Assembly (NCBI RefSeq): GCF_900107625.1
Contig: NZ_FNQK01000005.1
Coordinates: 1-64,000, forward strand
DNA: 64,000 nucleotides
Reading direction: 5' to 3'
DNA from: Bizionia paragorgiae
GTDB taxonomy: Bacteria; Bacteroidota; Bacteroidia; Flavobacteriales; Flavobacteriaceae
In this document: piece after piece, positions 10,320-19,157 of the stretch
How the letters are laid out: each line of letters starts with the position of its first letter
Position numbering within the stretch: the first letter of the stretch is position 1
Translations under genes and position numbers: made by a program
The notes under the pieces: generated by a model
Seen by the model: the letters and a program-made list of their open reading frames with translations, nothing else
Told to the model about the DNA's origin: nothing
Database searches by the model: none

Positions 10320-10901
10320 TTACCCGTGAATCGTTTCGCTTTTACCGTAGCTTTTTATAAGTTCTCCTTCAAATTCTACGAGTTCTTTCCAACGGGCATC
10401 AACATCGATACCTTTGCCATATTTTCTAGCAAATGTGATAAATGTGGTGTAGTGGCCCGCTTCACTAATCATTAATTCGTGATAAAACTTAGAGAGTTCA
10501 GGATCTGATATACGTTCAGAAAGTAATTTAAAACGCTCACAACTTCGGGCTTCAATCATGGCAGAAAACAGCAAACGGTCGACCATACTTTGTAAGCGAC
10601 TGCCGCCCTTATTCATAAACTTATACAGCTCATTGACGTAACTATCTTTGCGTTCACGACCCAATGTATACCCACGCTCTTTTATGATGTTGTGTACCAT
10701 TTGAAAGTGCTCAATCTCTTCTTTCGCAAGTTCAAGTAACTCGGTTACCAACTCAGGGTATTCAGAATTGTGAGTAATTATAGTGATGGCGTTAGTGGCA
10801 GCTTTTTGTTCGCACCACGCATGATCGGTTAAAATCTCTTCGATGTTAGATTCTACAATAGTTACCCAGCGCGGATCGGTTTCTAGTTTAAGGTGAAGCA
10901 T
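10320..10901 (-). CDS. miaE: tRNA-(ms2io6A)-hydroxylase-like diiron protein
   Basis: The 193-residue all-helical protein matches the MiaE family, ferritin-like diiron oxygenases that hydroxylate the isopentenyl side chain of ms2i6A at position 37 of certain tRNAs. The iron-ligand pattern is visible: a helix with DHAWCEQKAA, then AKEEIEHFQMVH (ExxH), MIEARSCERF, and LMISEAGHYTTF (ExxH). Length suits the short Bacteroidota form. There is no signal peptide. Function is inferred from family membership; other flavobacterial members carry the same annotation without direct proof. Confidence 0.85.
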   Translation of the reverse strand: MLHLKLETDPRWVTIVESNIEEILTDHAWCEQKAATNAITIITHNSEYPELVTELLELAKEEIEHFQMVHNIIKERGYTLGRERKDSYVNELYKFMNKGGSRLQSMVDRLLFSAMIEARSCERFKLLSERISDPELSKFYHELMISEAGHYTTFITFARKYGKGIDVDARWKELVEFEGELIKSYGKSETIHG

Positions 10902-10955
10902 AATACTGTTTTAAAAATGTAAAAATATATAATATAACAGTCGGAGTAAACAGTT

Positions 10956-13058
10956 TTAGGAAATATAATTCCAAATGTTCTTGTATTTCGCCATTTGACG
11001 GTACGTTTCTAATATAACCGCATGTTCTGGAGCTTGTAAACTAGGATCTGAGGTTAGAATCTTCTTAGCGTGATAGCGGGCGTGTTGTAAAATGTCGTTA
11101 TCCTTTACGATATCGGCAATACGAAGATTTAAAATACCACTTTGTTGTGTTCCCATAATATCTCCTGGACCGCGAAGTCTTAAATCGACTTCCGCAATTT
11201 CAAAACCATCGTTAGTATTTACCATGGTTTGGATGCGTGTTTTACTGTTTTCTGAGAGCTTATGACTTGTCATTAATATACAGAAACTCTGCTCGGCACC
11301 ACGGCCAACACGTCCGCGTAATTGGTGTAATTGGGACAGTCCAAAGCGTTCTGCGCTTTCAATAATCATCACCGACGCATTAGGGACGTTTACACCGACT
11401 TCAATAACGGTTGTTGCTACCATAATATTGGTTTCGCCTTTTACAAAACGTTGCATTTCGTACTCTTTATCGGCGGGTTTCATTTGGCCGTGAACTATCG
11501 ATATTTGATAGTCTGGCATCGGGAAATCACGAGCGATACTTTCATAGCCATCCATTAAATCTTTATAGTCCATATTAGCACTTTCTTGAATTAACGGATA
11601 TACAATATAGGCCTGTCTTCCCTTTTGTATTTCGTCTCTTATAAAGCGTAAAACTTTTAGGCGATTAGTATCGTATCTATGAACTGTTTTTATAGCCTTT
11701 CTACCCGGTGGTAATTCGTCAATAATAGAGATGTCCAAGTCGCCATAAACAGACATGGCTAAGGTTCTTGGAATTGGTGTTGCTGTCATCACTAAAACGT
11801 GTGGAGGCGAGGTGTTTTTTTTCCATAATTTAGACCGTTGCTCAACACCAAAACGATGTTGCTCGTCGATCACTGCAAGCCCTAAATTCTTAAATTTCAC
11901 CTTGTCTTCTAAAACAGCATGCGTACCAATAAGGATGTCTAATTCGCCATTTTCAAGCGCTTCATGAATTTTTTTGCGTTCTGAAGTTTTACTTGAACCT
12001 GTTAATAGTTTTATATTGATATTCAAATCTTTGCATAGCTCATACAATCCGTTATAGTGCTGAACTGACAAAATTTCAGTTGGCGCCATTAAGCAAGCTT
12101 GAAATCCGTTGTCAAGCGCCATTAACATTGACATTAGGGCTACAATGGTCTTCCCTGAACCCACATCACCTTGTAATAAGCGATTCATTTGGGCATTACT
12201 ACCTAAATCGGCGCGAATTTCTTTAAGAACACGTTTCTGAGCATTGGTTAATTCGAAAGGTAAATGCTGTTTAAAAAACGTATTAAAATGTGCACCGACG
12301 GTTTCGAAAGGGAAGCCTTTTATTTTGGATTTATGAATTAGATTTTTTAGAATTAATTGCAATTGAATATAGAATAACTCCTCAAATTTAAGTCGGTATT
12401 TTGCCTTAAAAAGGAGGTCGGAATTCTTAGGGAAATGAATGTTAAAAAGCGCTTCCGATTTGGTGATTAATTTTAATTCTGAAAGCAATTTTGGAGACAA
12501 GGTTTCAGCAAAACGACCTTTGGTTTCAAGGAATAAGTTTTGCATGATTTTGGTCATCACGCGATTCGAAATACCGCGATTCGAAAGCTTCTCGGTAGAA
12601 GGATAAATGGCCTGCATCGATGAACGTAAATTCTGCTCGTGTTCACTTAATAATTCGGTATCGGGATGGGGGATGCTAAACTTACCGTTGAAGTAATTGG
12701 TTTTTCCAAAAACCACATATTCGGTGTTGAGTTTTAGGGCGTCGCGAATCCATTTTTGGCCTCTAAACCATACCAATTCCATAACACCAGTATCATCTTT
12801 GAAAGTCGCAACTAACCGCTTGCCTTTTTTTTGGGCAACCTCTTCAAACTTTATTATTTTTCCAATAATCTGTACCTCGGCATTATTGGCTTGTAATTGA
12901 TTAATTTTAAAATACTTGGTACGATCCAAATAGCGATTAGGAAACAGATTTAATAAATCTTGATAGGTATGAATACCAAGTTCCTTACGAAGCAAATCTG
13001 CACGACTTGGTCCGACACCTTTTAAATAATCAATGGGCGTTTGTAGGCTAGTACTCAT
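10956..13058 (-). CDS. recG: ATP-dependent DNA helicase RecG
   Basis: The 700-residue helicase remodels stalled replication forks and Holliday junctions. The N-terminal wedge/OB domain (residues about 5-200) starts with the short HhH-like segment LKGVGPSRADLLRKELGI. The superfamily-2 motor follows: Walker A LQGDVGSGKTIVAL, DEQH box VIDEQHRFGVEQR, motif III TATPIPRTLAM, and the C-terminal helicase domain with QLRGRVGRG and DLRLRGPGDIMGTQQSG, typical of RecG. Length and order are normal. The ATG lies only 4 bases after a -7 box, suggesting a leaderless message. Confidence 0.97.
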   Translation of the reverse strand: MSTSLQTPIDYLKGVGPSRADLLRKELGIHTYQDLLNLFPNRYLDRTKYFKINQLQANNAEVQIIGKIIKFEEVAQKKGKRLVATFKDDTGVMELVWFRGQKWIRDALKLNTEYVVFGKTNYFNGKFSIPHPDTELLSEHEQNLRSSMQAIYPSTEKLSNRGISNRVMTKIMQNLFLETKGRFAETLSPKLLSELKLITKSEALFNIHFPKNSDLLFKAKYRLKFEELFYIQLQLILKNLIHKSKIKGFPFETVGAHFNTFFKQHLPFELTNAQKRVLKEIRADLGSNAQMNRLLQGDVGSGKTIVALMSMLMALDNGFQACLMAPTEILSVQHYNGLYELCKDLNINIKLLTGSSKTSERKKIHEALENGELDILIGTHAVLEDKVKFKNLGLAVIDEQHRFGVEQRSKLWKKNTSPPHVLVMTATPIPRTLAMSVYGDLDISIIDELPPGRKAIKTVHRYDTNRLKVLRFIRDEIQKGRQAYIVYPLIQESANMDYKDLMDGYESIARDFPMPDYQISIVHGQMKPADKEYEMQRFVKGETNIMVATTVIEVGVNVPNASVMIIESAERFGLSQLHQLRGRVGRGAEQSFCILMTSHKLSENSKTRIQTMVNTNDGFEIAEVDLRLRGPGDIMGTQQSGILNLRIADIVKDNDILQHARYHAKKILTSDPSLQAPEHAVILETYRQMAKYKNIWNYIS

Positions 13059-13062
13059 ACAG

Positions 13063-13070
13063 CAAAAATA
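13063..13070 (-). promoter_or_regulatory. -7 box TATTTTTG abutting the recG start
   Basis: Minus-strand TATTTTTG fits TAnnTTTG and ends 4 bases before the A of the recG ATG (13058). If transcription starts about 4 bases past the box, as its name implies, the first transcribed base is at or next to the start codon. Confidence 0.5.
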
Positions 13071-13172
13071 TCAATTTATATTTTATTCTTTAACAGTTTT
13101 CTTGACAGTATTAATCGATTTGATATCTTTACTACATAAATAAACCAACTTACTAACTTAAAAAACCGATTT

Positions 13173-14555
13173 ATGAAACTAACCAAACTTAAAACCAATT
13201 TAGGTTTTATTATGTCTGCCCTTATTCTACTGCTTTTTGCAGGTTGTAGTGATGATGACTCTAATACACCAGCAACTACGACAGGTACTACAACAACGTC
13301 AACAATCACTGTAAATAGTACCTTGTTGAGTTTTCCTGATGCGATCGTTAATACAACAACTGAAGTCAAGGAATTAATTGTAAAAGGAGTGAATTTAAAT
13401 TCACAAATTGATTTAACCAGTACTAATGGTTTTGAAATGTCTTTAGATGGCGTTAACTTTTCAGATAACTTACAAATCGATGCTGCATCGGCAAATACCG
13501 ACACTGTTGTTTATGTGAACTTTTATACAGAAGTTGTAGGTAGTAAAAACGGAACAATAAGCTTATCTAGTGCAAATGCAGCTAATGTTAATGTATCTCT
13601 TTACGGAAATGCATCTCCTGTAATTCATAATTACGTAACATTTAATCAACAAAGGTTAGCCTTTGGAAGCGGGTTTAATCAGTCGCATACGGAAACATTT
13701 AATTTACACGCTGATCAATCAAATATTGAAACGGTAAAGATGTATGTCAAGTTAACCTGCCCTACGGGAGGTTGTGACGAATGGGATGTGTATGCAAATG
13801 TAAAGGTTGTAGATCCAACAACTGGGAACCTGTATGAATTAGGGCGTTATATAACCCCTTATTGGAATGACAATAGTCAATTAGATAGAGGTTTTGAGTT
13901 TGATGTAACAGATTTTAAATCGTTACTAACTGGAGCTACCGAATTAAGAATTAGAACCGAATGTTGGAATGATAAAGGTTATGAAGTGACTGTTGATTTC
14001 GATTTTATTGAAGGGACTCCAGATTATTTATATTATGCTGTATCTCCGGTTATTGCGTACGACGACTGGTCGTCTTCAGGAGTGCCATACGGGGTTGCTC
14101 ATAACTTCGATTTAGATAAAACAGTAACGATACCGGCAAATGCCGAAAGCACGCATCTAAGGACTATAATTTCAGGTTGGGGACATGCAACACCTGCAGA
14201 TTCGGCGACCAACAGACCTTGTGCTGAGTGGTGCTTTAGAACTCATAATATTAAAATTAACGGAGCAAATACTTTCGAACATTATATGGGGCCAATTGGT
14301 TGCTCAAGTAACCCTGTTAATAATCAAAGTCCAGGAAACTGGTCTGCAGACCGCGCAGGATGGTGCCCAGGAATGGCAGTGCCAACGCGTAAAGATGTCT
14401 TTAATACTAGTGTAGCAGGAAGTACATTCACTTTTGAATATGATTATGAAGATTGGACTAACGACGGAGCAAATGGAGATGCTTTTTATGCGACATCGAC
14501 ATTTGTGGTTGTTAAAAGTAATTCACCAATTTCGGCGCCGGTAGTAACAAATTAA
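13173..14555 (+). CDS. PNGase F-type peptide-N-glycosidase lipoprotein
   Basis: The 460-residue protein would remove N-glycans from asparagine on glycoproteins. A lipoprotein signal (ILLLFAGCSDDDS) with acidic residues after Cys suggests surface display. Residues about 40-150 form an added Ig-like beta domain. From about 150 to the end it aligns closely with Elizabethkingia PNGase F: CPTGGCDEWDVYAN, GRYITPYW, RTECW, SGWGHA, CAEWCFRTH, NNQSPGNW, RAGWCPGMAVPTR and the ending SNSPISAPVVTN. The known catalytic acids D60, E118 and E206 correspond to D205, E263 and E352, with near-identical spacing. The disulfide before the catalytic Asp is also present. The gene leads a cluster with an M1 peptidase and a patatin, but has its own terminator. 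Confidence 0.95.
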   Translation: MKLTKLKTNLGFIMSALILLLFAGCSDDDSNTPATTTGTTTTSTITVNSTLLSFPDAIVNTTTEVKELIVKGVNLNSQIDLTSTNGFEMSLDGVNFSDNLQIDAASANTDTVVYVNFYTEVVGSKNGTISLSSANAANVNVSLYGNASPVIHNYVTFNQQRLAFGSGFNQSHTETFNLHADQSNIETVKMYVKLTCPTGGCDEWDVYANVKVVDPTTGNLYELGRYITPYWNDNSQLDRGFEFDVTDFKSLLTGATELRIRTECWNDKGYEVTVDFDFIEGTPDYLYYAVSPVIAYDDWSSSGVPYGVAHNFDLDKTVTIPANAESTHLRTIISGWGHATPADSATNRPCAEWCFRTHNIKINGANTFEHYMGPIGCSSNPVNNQSPGNWSADRAGWCPGMAVPTRKDVFNTSVAGSTFTFEYDYEDWTNDGANGDAFYATSTFVVVKSNSPISAPVVTN

Positions 14556-14574
14556 ACCCTTCGCTATTAATACC

Positions 14575-14608
14575 AAAAGCACGCTTTTTATAGCGTGCTT
14601 TTTTTTGG
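14575..14608 (+). terminator. Terminator after the PNGase F gene
   Basis: The stem AAAAGCACGCT / AGCGTGCTTTT with a 6-base loop is followed by a T run, 20 bases past the stop. It separates the glycosidase from the downstream aminopeptidase gene. Confidence 0.9.
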
Positions 14609-14641
14609 TGTATATTCTCAAGTTTATTATCTTCCTTGCTT

Positions 14642-16654
14642 ATGAAACAACTCCTTTTTATACTAATTTTTTCTTCTTGGTTTTCAGTATTGGCGCAGCA
14701 AACGTCGGTAATAGATTTTAAAAGAGCTAGCGTTACTATTAGTTCGGTATCTGTTGAAAACAAAACGGTTAGCGGTAGTGTAGCCTACCAATTTGATGTT
14801 TTAAAAGCAGTAGATTCTTTTTATTTGGATACCAAAAACACCACTTTTTCTAAAGTTGTCTTAAATAATAAGTCCGTACCCTATCATATTACAGATAATA
14901 AAATATGGATTGTAAACAGTATGTCGCCCTCAAAAGAGCATACTTTACAGTTTTCTTTTGTTTCACAACCTAAAAAAGCCATGTATTTTATCGATGCTGA
15001 TGATGAAAATAATCATCAAATATGGACGCAAGGTCAAGGGCAATATACAAGCCATTGGTTGCCAAGTTTGGATGATACCAATGATAAAATAGAGTTTGAT
15101 TTAAAAATCACTTATAAAAAAGACTTTACCGTTATAGCTAATGGGAAGTTAATTAACAAGGAAAGTAATGCAACACATACCACTTGGTACTATGATATGC
15201 AAAAACCTATGTCGAGTTACTTGGTAGCCTTAGCCATTGGTAAATATGAAAAGGTTGAAGAAATTTCTGCTAGCGGAACTCCTATAAATTATTACTATTA
15301 TCCTGAAGATAGTGCTAAGGTAGAACCCACTTACCGCTATTCAAAAGTGATGTTCGATTTTTTAGAAAACGAAATTGGCGTTGCCTTCCCTTGGCAGAAT
15401 TACAAACAAATTCCGGTTAAAGACTTTTTATATGCCGGTATGGAAAACACGGGAGCTACTATTTTTAGTGATGCTTTTATGGTGGATACCATAGCATTTA
15501 TAGATAAAAATTACGTGAATGTAAATGCTCACGAGTTGGCTCACCAGTGGTTTGGCAACTTGGTTACTGCTACCCAATCTAAGCATCATTGGTTGCAAGA
15601 GGGCTTTGCAACCTACTACGCGCTAATGGCGGAGCGTTATGTGTTTGGCGAGGACTATTATTTTTGGAAGTTACACGAGTATGCTCAAGAGCTATTAGAA
15701 CAAGAACAGGCAGGAGATGCAACCCCTTTATTAGATCCTAAAGCGAGTAGTGTGACTTTTTATAAAAAAGGAGCATGGGTATTAGAAATGCTAAAGAATA
15801 AGGTCGGAGATAAAGCTTTTAATGAAGCTGTACAGACCTACTTGAAAACCTATCAATTTAAAAATGTAGAAACAGACGATTTTTTAAGTATAGTAGAAAA
15901 AACGTCTAATCTGAGTTTAAGTGCTTTTAAAAAGAAGTGGTTAGAGTCTAATATTTTGCCAATAAATGAAATGACTAGCCATTTAATCAAAGAATCAGAA
16001 AGCATATCCACCTTTTTAAAGTATGATTGTGAATTGGATCCTGATAGCTGTAAGAAGTTGTTACTAACCACTCAAGACCATAGATTAAAATCGAAAATAA
16101 TTCCTTTACTCAATGGTGATGTGCCATCATTTTTGTTTTTTGAAACGGATTTAAAAGTCCGGCAAGCGGTAGCTAAAAGTTTTACATTCGTGCCTTTAGA
16201 GTTAAAAAGACAATATGAAACCTTTTTAGAGGATAACTCGTATATAACTAAAGAAGTCGCTTTATACACTTTATGGGTTAATTTTCCAGAAAGCCGTACA
16301 GGTTATTTAGAGCAAACAGCTAATGAGGTCGGGCTTAATGATAAAAATATTAGAATGTTGTGGTTGGTATTAGCACTAAACACCGAAGGAATAAATCATT
16401 TAAACAAACAAAAATACTATACAGAATTGGTAAACTACACGTCACCAAAGTATGATTTTAACGTGAGGCAAAATGCGATGTCTTACCTGCAATCTTTAAA
16501 TGCTTTTAATGAAATAGCTTTAAATCATGTGTTTTTGGCTACAAAACACCATAATTGGAGGTTTAAAAGTATGGCTAAAAACCTTCTAAAATCTTTGTCT
16601 GAAATCGAGAAGTATAAAAGCATAATCACTAATTTACAAAAAGAAAAATTTTAA
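14642..16654 (+). CDS. M1-family metallo-aminopeptidase, secreted
   Basis: The 670-residue zinc peptidase trims N-terminal residues from peptides. A cleavable signal (KQLLFILIFSSWFSVLAQQ) sends it to the periplasm or outside. The N-terminal beta-saddle spans residues about 20-200. The catalytic domain has the exopeptidase motif YAGMENTGA and the zinc site NAHELAHQWFGNL (HExxH), with the third ligand in WLQEGFATYY. A helical C-terminal domain of about 220 residues follows. ATG 14642 is preferred over the TTG two codons upstream because it begins the signal peptide. The patatin gene starts 4 bases after its stop, so the two form an operon; the glycosidase upstream suggests a role in glycoprotein digestion. 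Confidence 0.93.
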   Translation: MKQLLFILIFSSWFSVLAQQTSVIDFKRASVTISSVSVENKTVSGSVAYQFDVLKAVDSFYLDTKNTTFSKVVLNNKSVPYHITDNKIWIVNSMSPSKEHTLQFSFVSQPKKAMYFIDADDENNHQIWTQGQGQYTSHWLPSLDDTNDKIEFDLKITYKKDFTVIANGKLINKESNATHTTWYYDMQKPMSSYLVALAIGKYEKVEEISASGTPINYYYYPEDSAKVEPTYRYSKVMFDFLENEIGVAFPWQNYKQIPVKDFLYAGMENTGATIFSDAFMVDTIAFIDKNYVNVNAHELAHQWFGNLVTATQSKHHWLQEGFATYYALMAERYVFGEDYYFWKLHEYAQELLEQEQAGDATPLLDPKASSVTFYKKGAWVLEMLKNKVGDKAFNEAVQTYLKTYQFKNVETDDFLSIVEKTSNLSLSAFKKKWLESNILPINEMTSHLIKESESISTFLKYDCELDPDSCKKLLLTTQDHRLKSKIIPLLNGDVPSFLFFETDLKVRQAVAKSFTFVPLELKRQYETFLEDNSYITKEVALYTLWVNFPESRTGYLEQTANEVGLNDKNIRMLWLVLALNTEGINHLNKQKYYTELVNYTSPKYDFNVRQNAMSYLQSLNAFNEIALNHVFLATKHHNWRFKSMAKNLLKSLSEIEKYKSIITNLQKEKF

Positions 16655-16658
16655 TAAT

Positions 16659-17591
16659 TTGAAAGCATTAGTAATTTCTGGTGGCGGTAGTAAAGGAGCC
16701 TTTGCAGGTGGTGTCGCGCAATATTTAATGGAGGAGCAAGGTAAGGAGTATGATATGTTTTTAGGAACTTCGACGGGTAGTTTGTTGGTGCCTTTTTTAG
16801 CGGCTAATGAAATTGACAAGCTTTATAGAATTTTTACAAGTGTAAACCAACGGTTTATTTTTAGTGTGAATCCTTTTGTTGTTAAAAGGAAAAACGGACG
16901 AGAGTACGTGTCTATAAATTATATGAATACCATTCTTCAGTTTATAAAGAAGAAACGCACCTTTGGAGAAAGTCGGAATTTAAGAAAAAATATAAAGAAA
17001 CATTTTACTAAAGAGGAGTTTAATCGCATTCGTGCAACAAAAGAAGACGTGGTGGTTACGGTTGCTAACCTTTCAAAAAATAGAACTGAATACAAATCCA
17101 TAAACGAATTTGAATACGACGAGTTTTGCGATTGGATATGGATTTCCTGTAACTACATTCCTTTTATGTCCTTGGTAAAGAAAAATGGATTCGACTATGC
17201 CGATGGGGGATTAGGTTGTGTTATTCCTATTCGAGAGGCTATACGTCGTGGGGCTACCGAAGTCGATGCTATTGTTTTAGAAAGCGAGGAGTTGGAGTAT
17301 AATAAAGTACTGGGGAATAACCCGTTTTCCTTAATGTTTAGTTTGTTTGGGCATTTGTTAGATCAAGTAGAGAAAGGGGATATTGCTATAGGCAAATTAG
17401 CAGCCCAATACAGAAACGTTAAATTAAACTTGTACTATACGCCAACCAAACTTACAGAGAACTCATTAGTATTTAATAAAAAGCTAATGGAAAAATGGTG
17501 GTTAGAAGGGTACGCGCATGCCGAAAGTAAACACAGTAAAGGACTTTCTATGGATGGTAGTAAATCTCTAGAAAAAGAAATTACCAAATAG
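16659..17591 (+). CDS. Patatin-like phospholipase
   Basis: The 310-residue protein is a patatin-fold serine hydrolase acting on lipids with a Ser-Asp dyad. It shows the oxyanion loop SGGGSKGAF at the N terminus, the nucleophile elbow LGTSTGSLL, and the catalytic Asp in YADGGLG. No signal peptide is present, so it is probably cytoplasmic. The start is TTG (16659), the first codon of the oxyanion strand region; no ATG is available before the conserved glycines. It is translationally coupled to the M1 peptidase gene (4-base gap). Its last 11 bases overlap the convergent gene on the other strand. Confidence 0.9.
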   Translation: MKALVISGGGSKGAFAGGVAQYLMEEQGKEYDMFLGTSTGSLLVPFLAANEIDKLYRIFTSVNQRFIFSVNPFVVKRKNGREYVSINYMNTILQFIKKKRTFGESRNLRKNIKKHFTKEEFNRIRATKEDVVVTVANLSKNRTEYKSINEFEYDEFCDWIWISCNYIPFMSLVKKNGFDYADGGLGCVIPIREAIRRGATEVDAIVLESEELEYNKVLGNNPFSLMFSLFGHLLDQVEKGDIAIGKLAAQYRNVKLNLYYTPTKLTENSLVFNKKLMEKWWLEGYAHAESKHSKGLSMDGSKSLEKEITK

Positions 17592-18099
17592 TCGTTATTT
17601 CTTCTTTAATATAAGCTAAAGCCGTACTACTAGGAGCTTGGTTTTCCATCATTTCAGTTAAAATAACTTCACGTAGCTTATTGGCTGTATCCGTTTTTTC
17701 AGACATATTCGCTTTGCGAATCAACTGAATAGTCGTGTTTTTTGCGGCTACAATAATACTCCAGCAATCGCTAGTTAAATAGATTTGTTGCGATAAATTA
17801 TGTTCAAATTCTTGCTCTATATTGTCAATTAATAATTTCTCATAATCATTTTTATCACTAGAAAGTGGAGCTACTCTTATAAGTAATTTGGACGGTACTA
17901 TGCGCTCTAAAAATAAAGTCATTCGTTCGTAGGCTTGCAAACGCATTGGTAAAGCTTCCTTTTTTAAGTCTTTCTGCATTAAAAAGAGACGTCTGTTATT
18001 CTCGTTTTTAATGTGTTCTCTAAAAAAGAAATAAGCGATTATACCTGTTATTAAAGCAGGGATACTATACATTAATAGTTCTACAAGTTGTTGTTCCAT
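17581..18099 (-). CDS. Conserved Bacteroidota membrane-anchored protein
   Basis: The 172-residue protein has one N-terminal membrane helix (LLMYSIPALITGIIAYFFF) and a cytoplasmic, mostly helical domain beginning with a charged coiled-coil region (REHIKNENNRRLFLMQKDLKK), followed by LPMRLQAYERMTLFLERI. I recognise it as a conserved flavobacterial protein without a known function. No catalytic motif is visible. It stands alone; its 3' end overlaps the patatin gene tail-to-tail by 11 bases. Confidence 0.7.
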   Translation of the reverse strand: MEQQLVELLMYSIPALITGIIAYFFFREHIKNENNRRLFLMQKDLKKEALPMRLQAYERMTLFLERIVPSKLLIRVAPLSSDKNDYEKLLIDNIEQEFEHNLSQQIYLTSDCWSIIVAAKNTTIQLIRKANMSEKTDTANKLREVILTEMMENQAPSSTALAYIKEEITTIW

Positions 18100-18267
18100 G
18101 ATTTATTTTTATGTTACTACAAACATAAGTTATTTTTATAATAGCGCAAATATTCCTTTCATGGAATAAAAGCAGGACTTGCTTAGATGAAAACAATGTT
18201 TCCTTAAATTCAATAATGTAGTCTTTCTATTACACACTACTTTACACCTGCTATTAGTCTGTTAAAC

Positions 18268-18308
18268 AAAAATCGTCAGTTAAATCTAATTCTTTTTCTG
18301 ACGATTTT
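18268..18308 (+). terminator. Hairpin upstream of the Lgt-like gene
   Basis: A perfect 11-bp stem AAAATCGTCAG / CTGACGATTTT with a 19-base loop lies 45 bases before the Lgt-like start. The T-rich 3' arm makes it a possible terminator or attenuator, although no plus-strand gene ends nearby upstream. The rest of the 250-base gap is AT-rich with no feature I can identify. Confidence 0.45.
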
Positions 18309-18352
18309 CAATTAAGAATTGGGTAGTAGCTAAATAAAAACTAAGGTGTTTT

Positions 18353-19153
18353 ATGTTCCCAAAGGTATTAGAGTTTTCATTATCCGATTTTTTTTCGAGT
18401 TTGTTTGGAGTAAAACAAGTAAGCATTTATAGCTATGCTACTTTAATTGCTTTAGGAACTTTAGTGGCTGCCATTTATACTAAGCGACAAGCAAAAAAGG
18501 ATTTGGGAATTAGTAATATATCTAACACTTTTTTCTACGGTATATTTATAGCAGGTTTTGTTGGCGGAAAATTATTTTACTACTTGCAAGATCCTATACT
18601 TTTTATTGAAGACCCAAGCTTAATGTCTGATAATTTTTCAGGTGGATTTGTGTTTTACGGCTCTTTTGTAATGATCATGCCCTATGTCGTCTGGTATTTA
18701 AAAAAACATCAAATACCTGTTTTTCCCATGTTAGACATCTTTGCAATAACCACTACTATCGTTCATGCTATTGGTAGATTAGGTTGCTTTGCTGCTGGAT
18801 GTTGTTTTGGTTCGCCTACAGATAGTGGCTTCGGAATTATTTTTCCAACAACCCACAATACCGCGGTGCATCCTACGCAATTGTATGAAGTTGTTTTATT
18901 GGTTTCTATTATGTTGCTTTTACTTTTTATTAAAAAACACCAACAATTTAAAGGTCAGGTGTTTCTAGTCTATTTAATGCTATATGCTTTTGGAAGAGGG
19001 ATTTTAGAACTTTTTCGAGGCGATGAACGCGGTTTTATTATAGATAACTTATTATCTCATTCACAATTTATAGCGCTTTGCCTTATTTCTATATCTGCCT
19101 ACTTCTATTATAAATTTCACAACCAAAATAATATAAACACAACTAACATTTAA
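18353..19153 (+). CDS. Prolipoprotein diacylglyceryl transferase (Lgt) paralogue
   Basis: The 266-residue polytopic membrane protein follows the Lgt fold (about seven membrane helices), but key positions differ from true Lgt. The Lgt signature GRIGNF..GE is here GRLGCFAAGCCFG (141-153), and the essential His of the HGG loop is Tyr in FVFYGSF (99-105). Retained are VHPTQLYE (172-179) and the arginine of FGRGILELFRGD (213-224). Cysteines thus replace the Asn and Glu of the signature. It belongs to the Cys-containing Lgt-like group and is unlikely to be the housekeeping enzyme. A MopE-repeat lipoprotein gene follows 4 bases later, suggesting a dedicated partner. Confidence 0.85.
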   Translation: MFPKVLEFSLSDFFSSLFGVKQVSIYSYATLIALGTLVAAIYTKRQAKKDLGISNISNTFFYGIFIAGFVGGKLFYYLQDPILFIEDPSLMSDNFSGGFVFYGSFVMIMPYVVWYLKKHQIPVFPMLDIFAITTTIVHAIGRLGCFAAGCCFGSPTDSGFGIIFPTTHNTAVHPTQLYEVVLLVSIMLLLLFIKKHQQFKGQVFLVYLMLYAFGRGILELFRGDERGFIIDNLLSHSQFIALCLISISAYFYYKFHNQNNINTTNI

Positions 19154-19157
19154 AATT

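Noticed and set aside
13076-13504. Minus-strand open frame of 142 codons across the PNGase F gene 5' part
   Set aside because: It is antisense to a gene with clear signal peptide and homology, has low-complexity Val/Ser/Thr text from the Thr-rich linker, and no family pattern.
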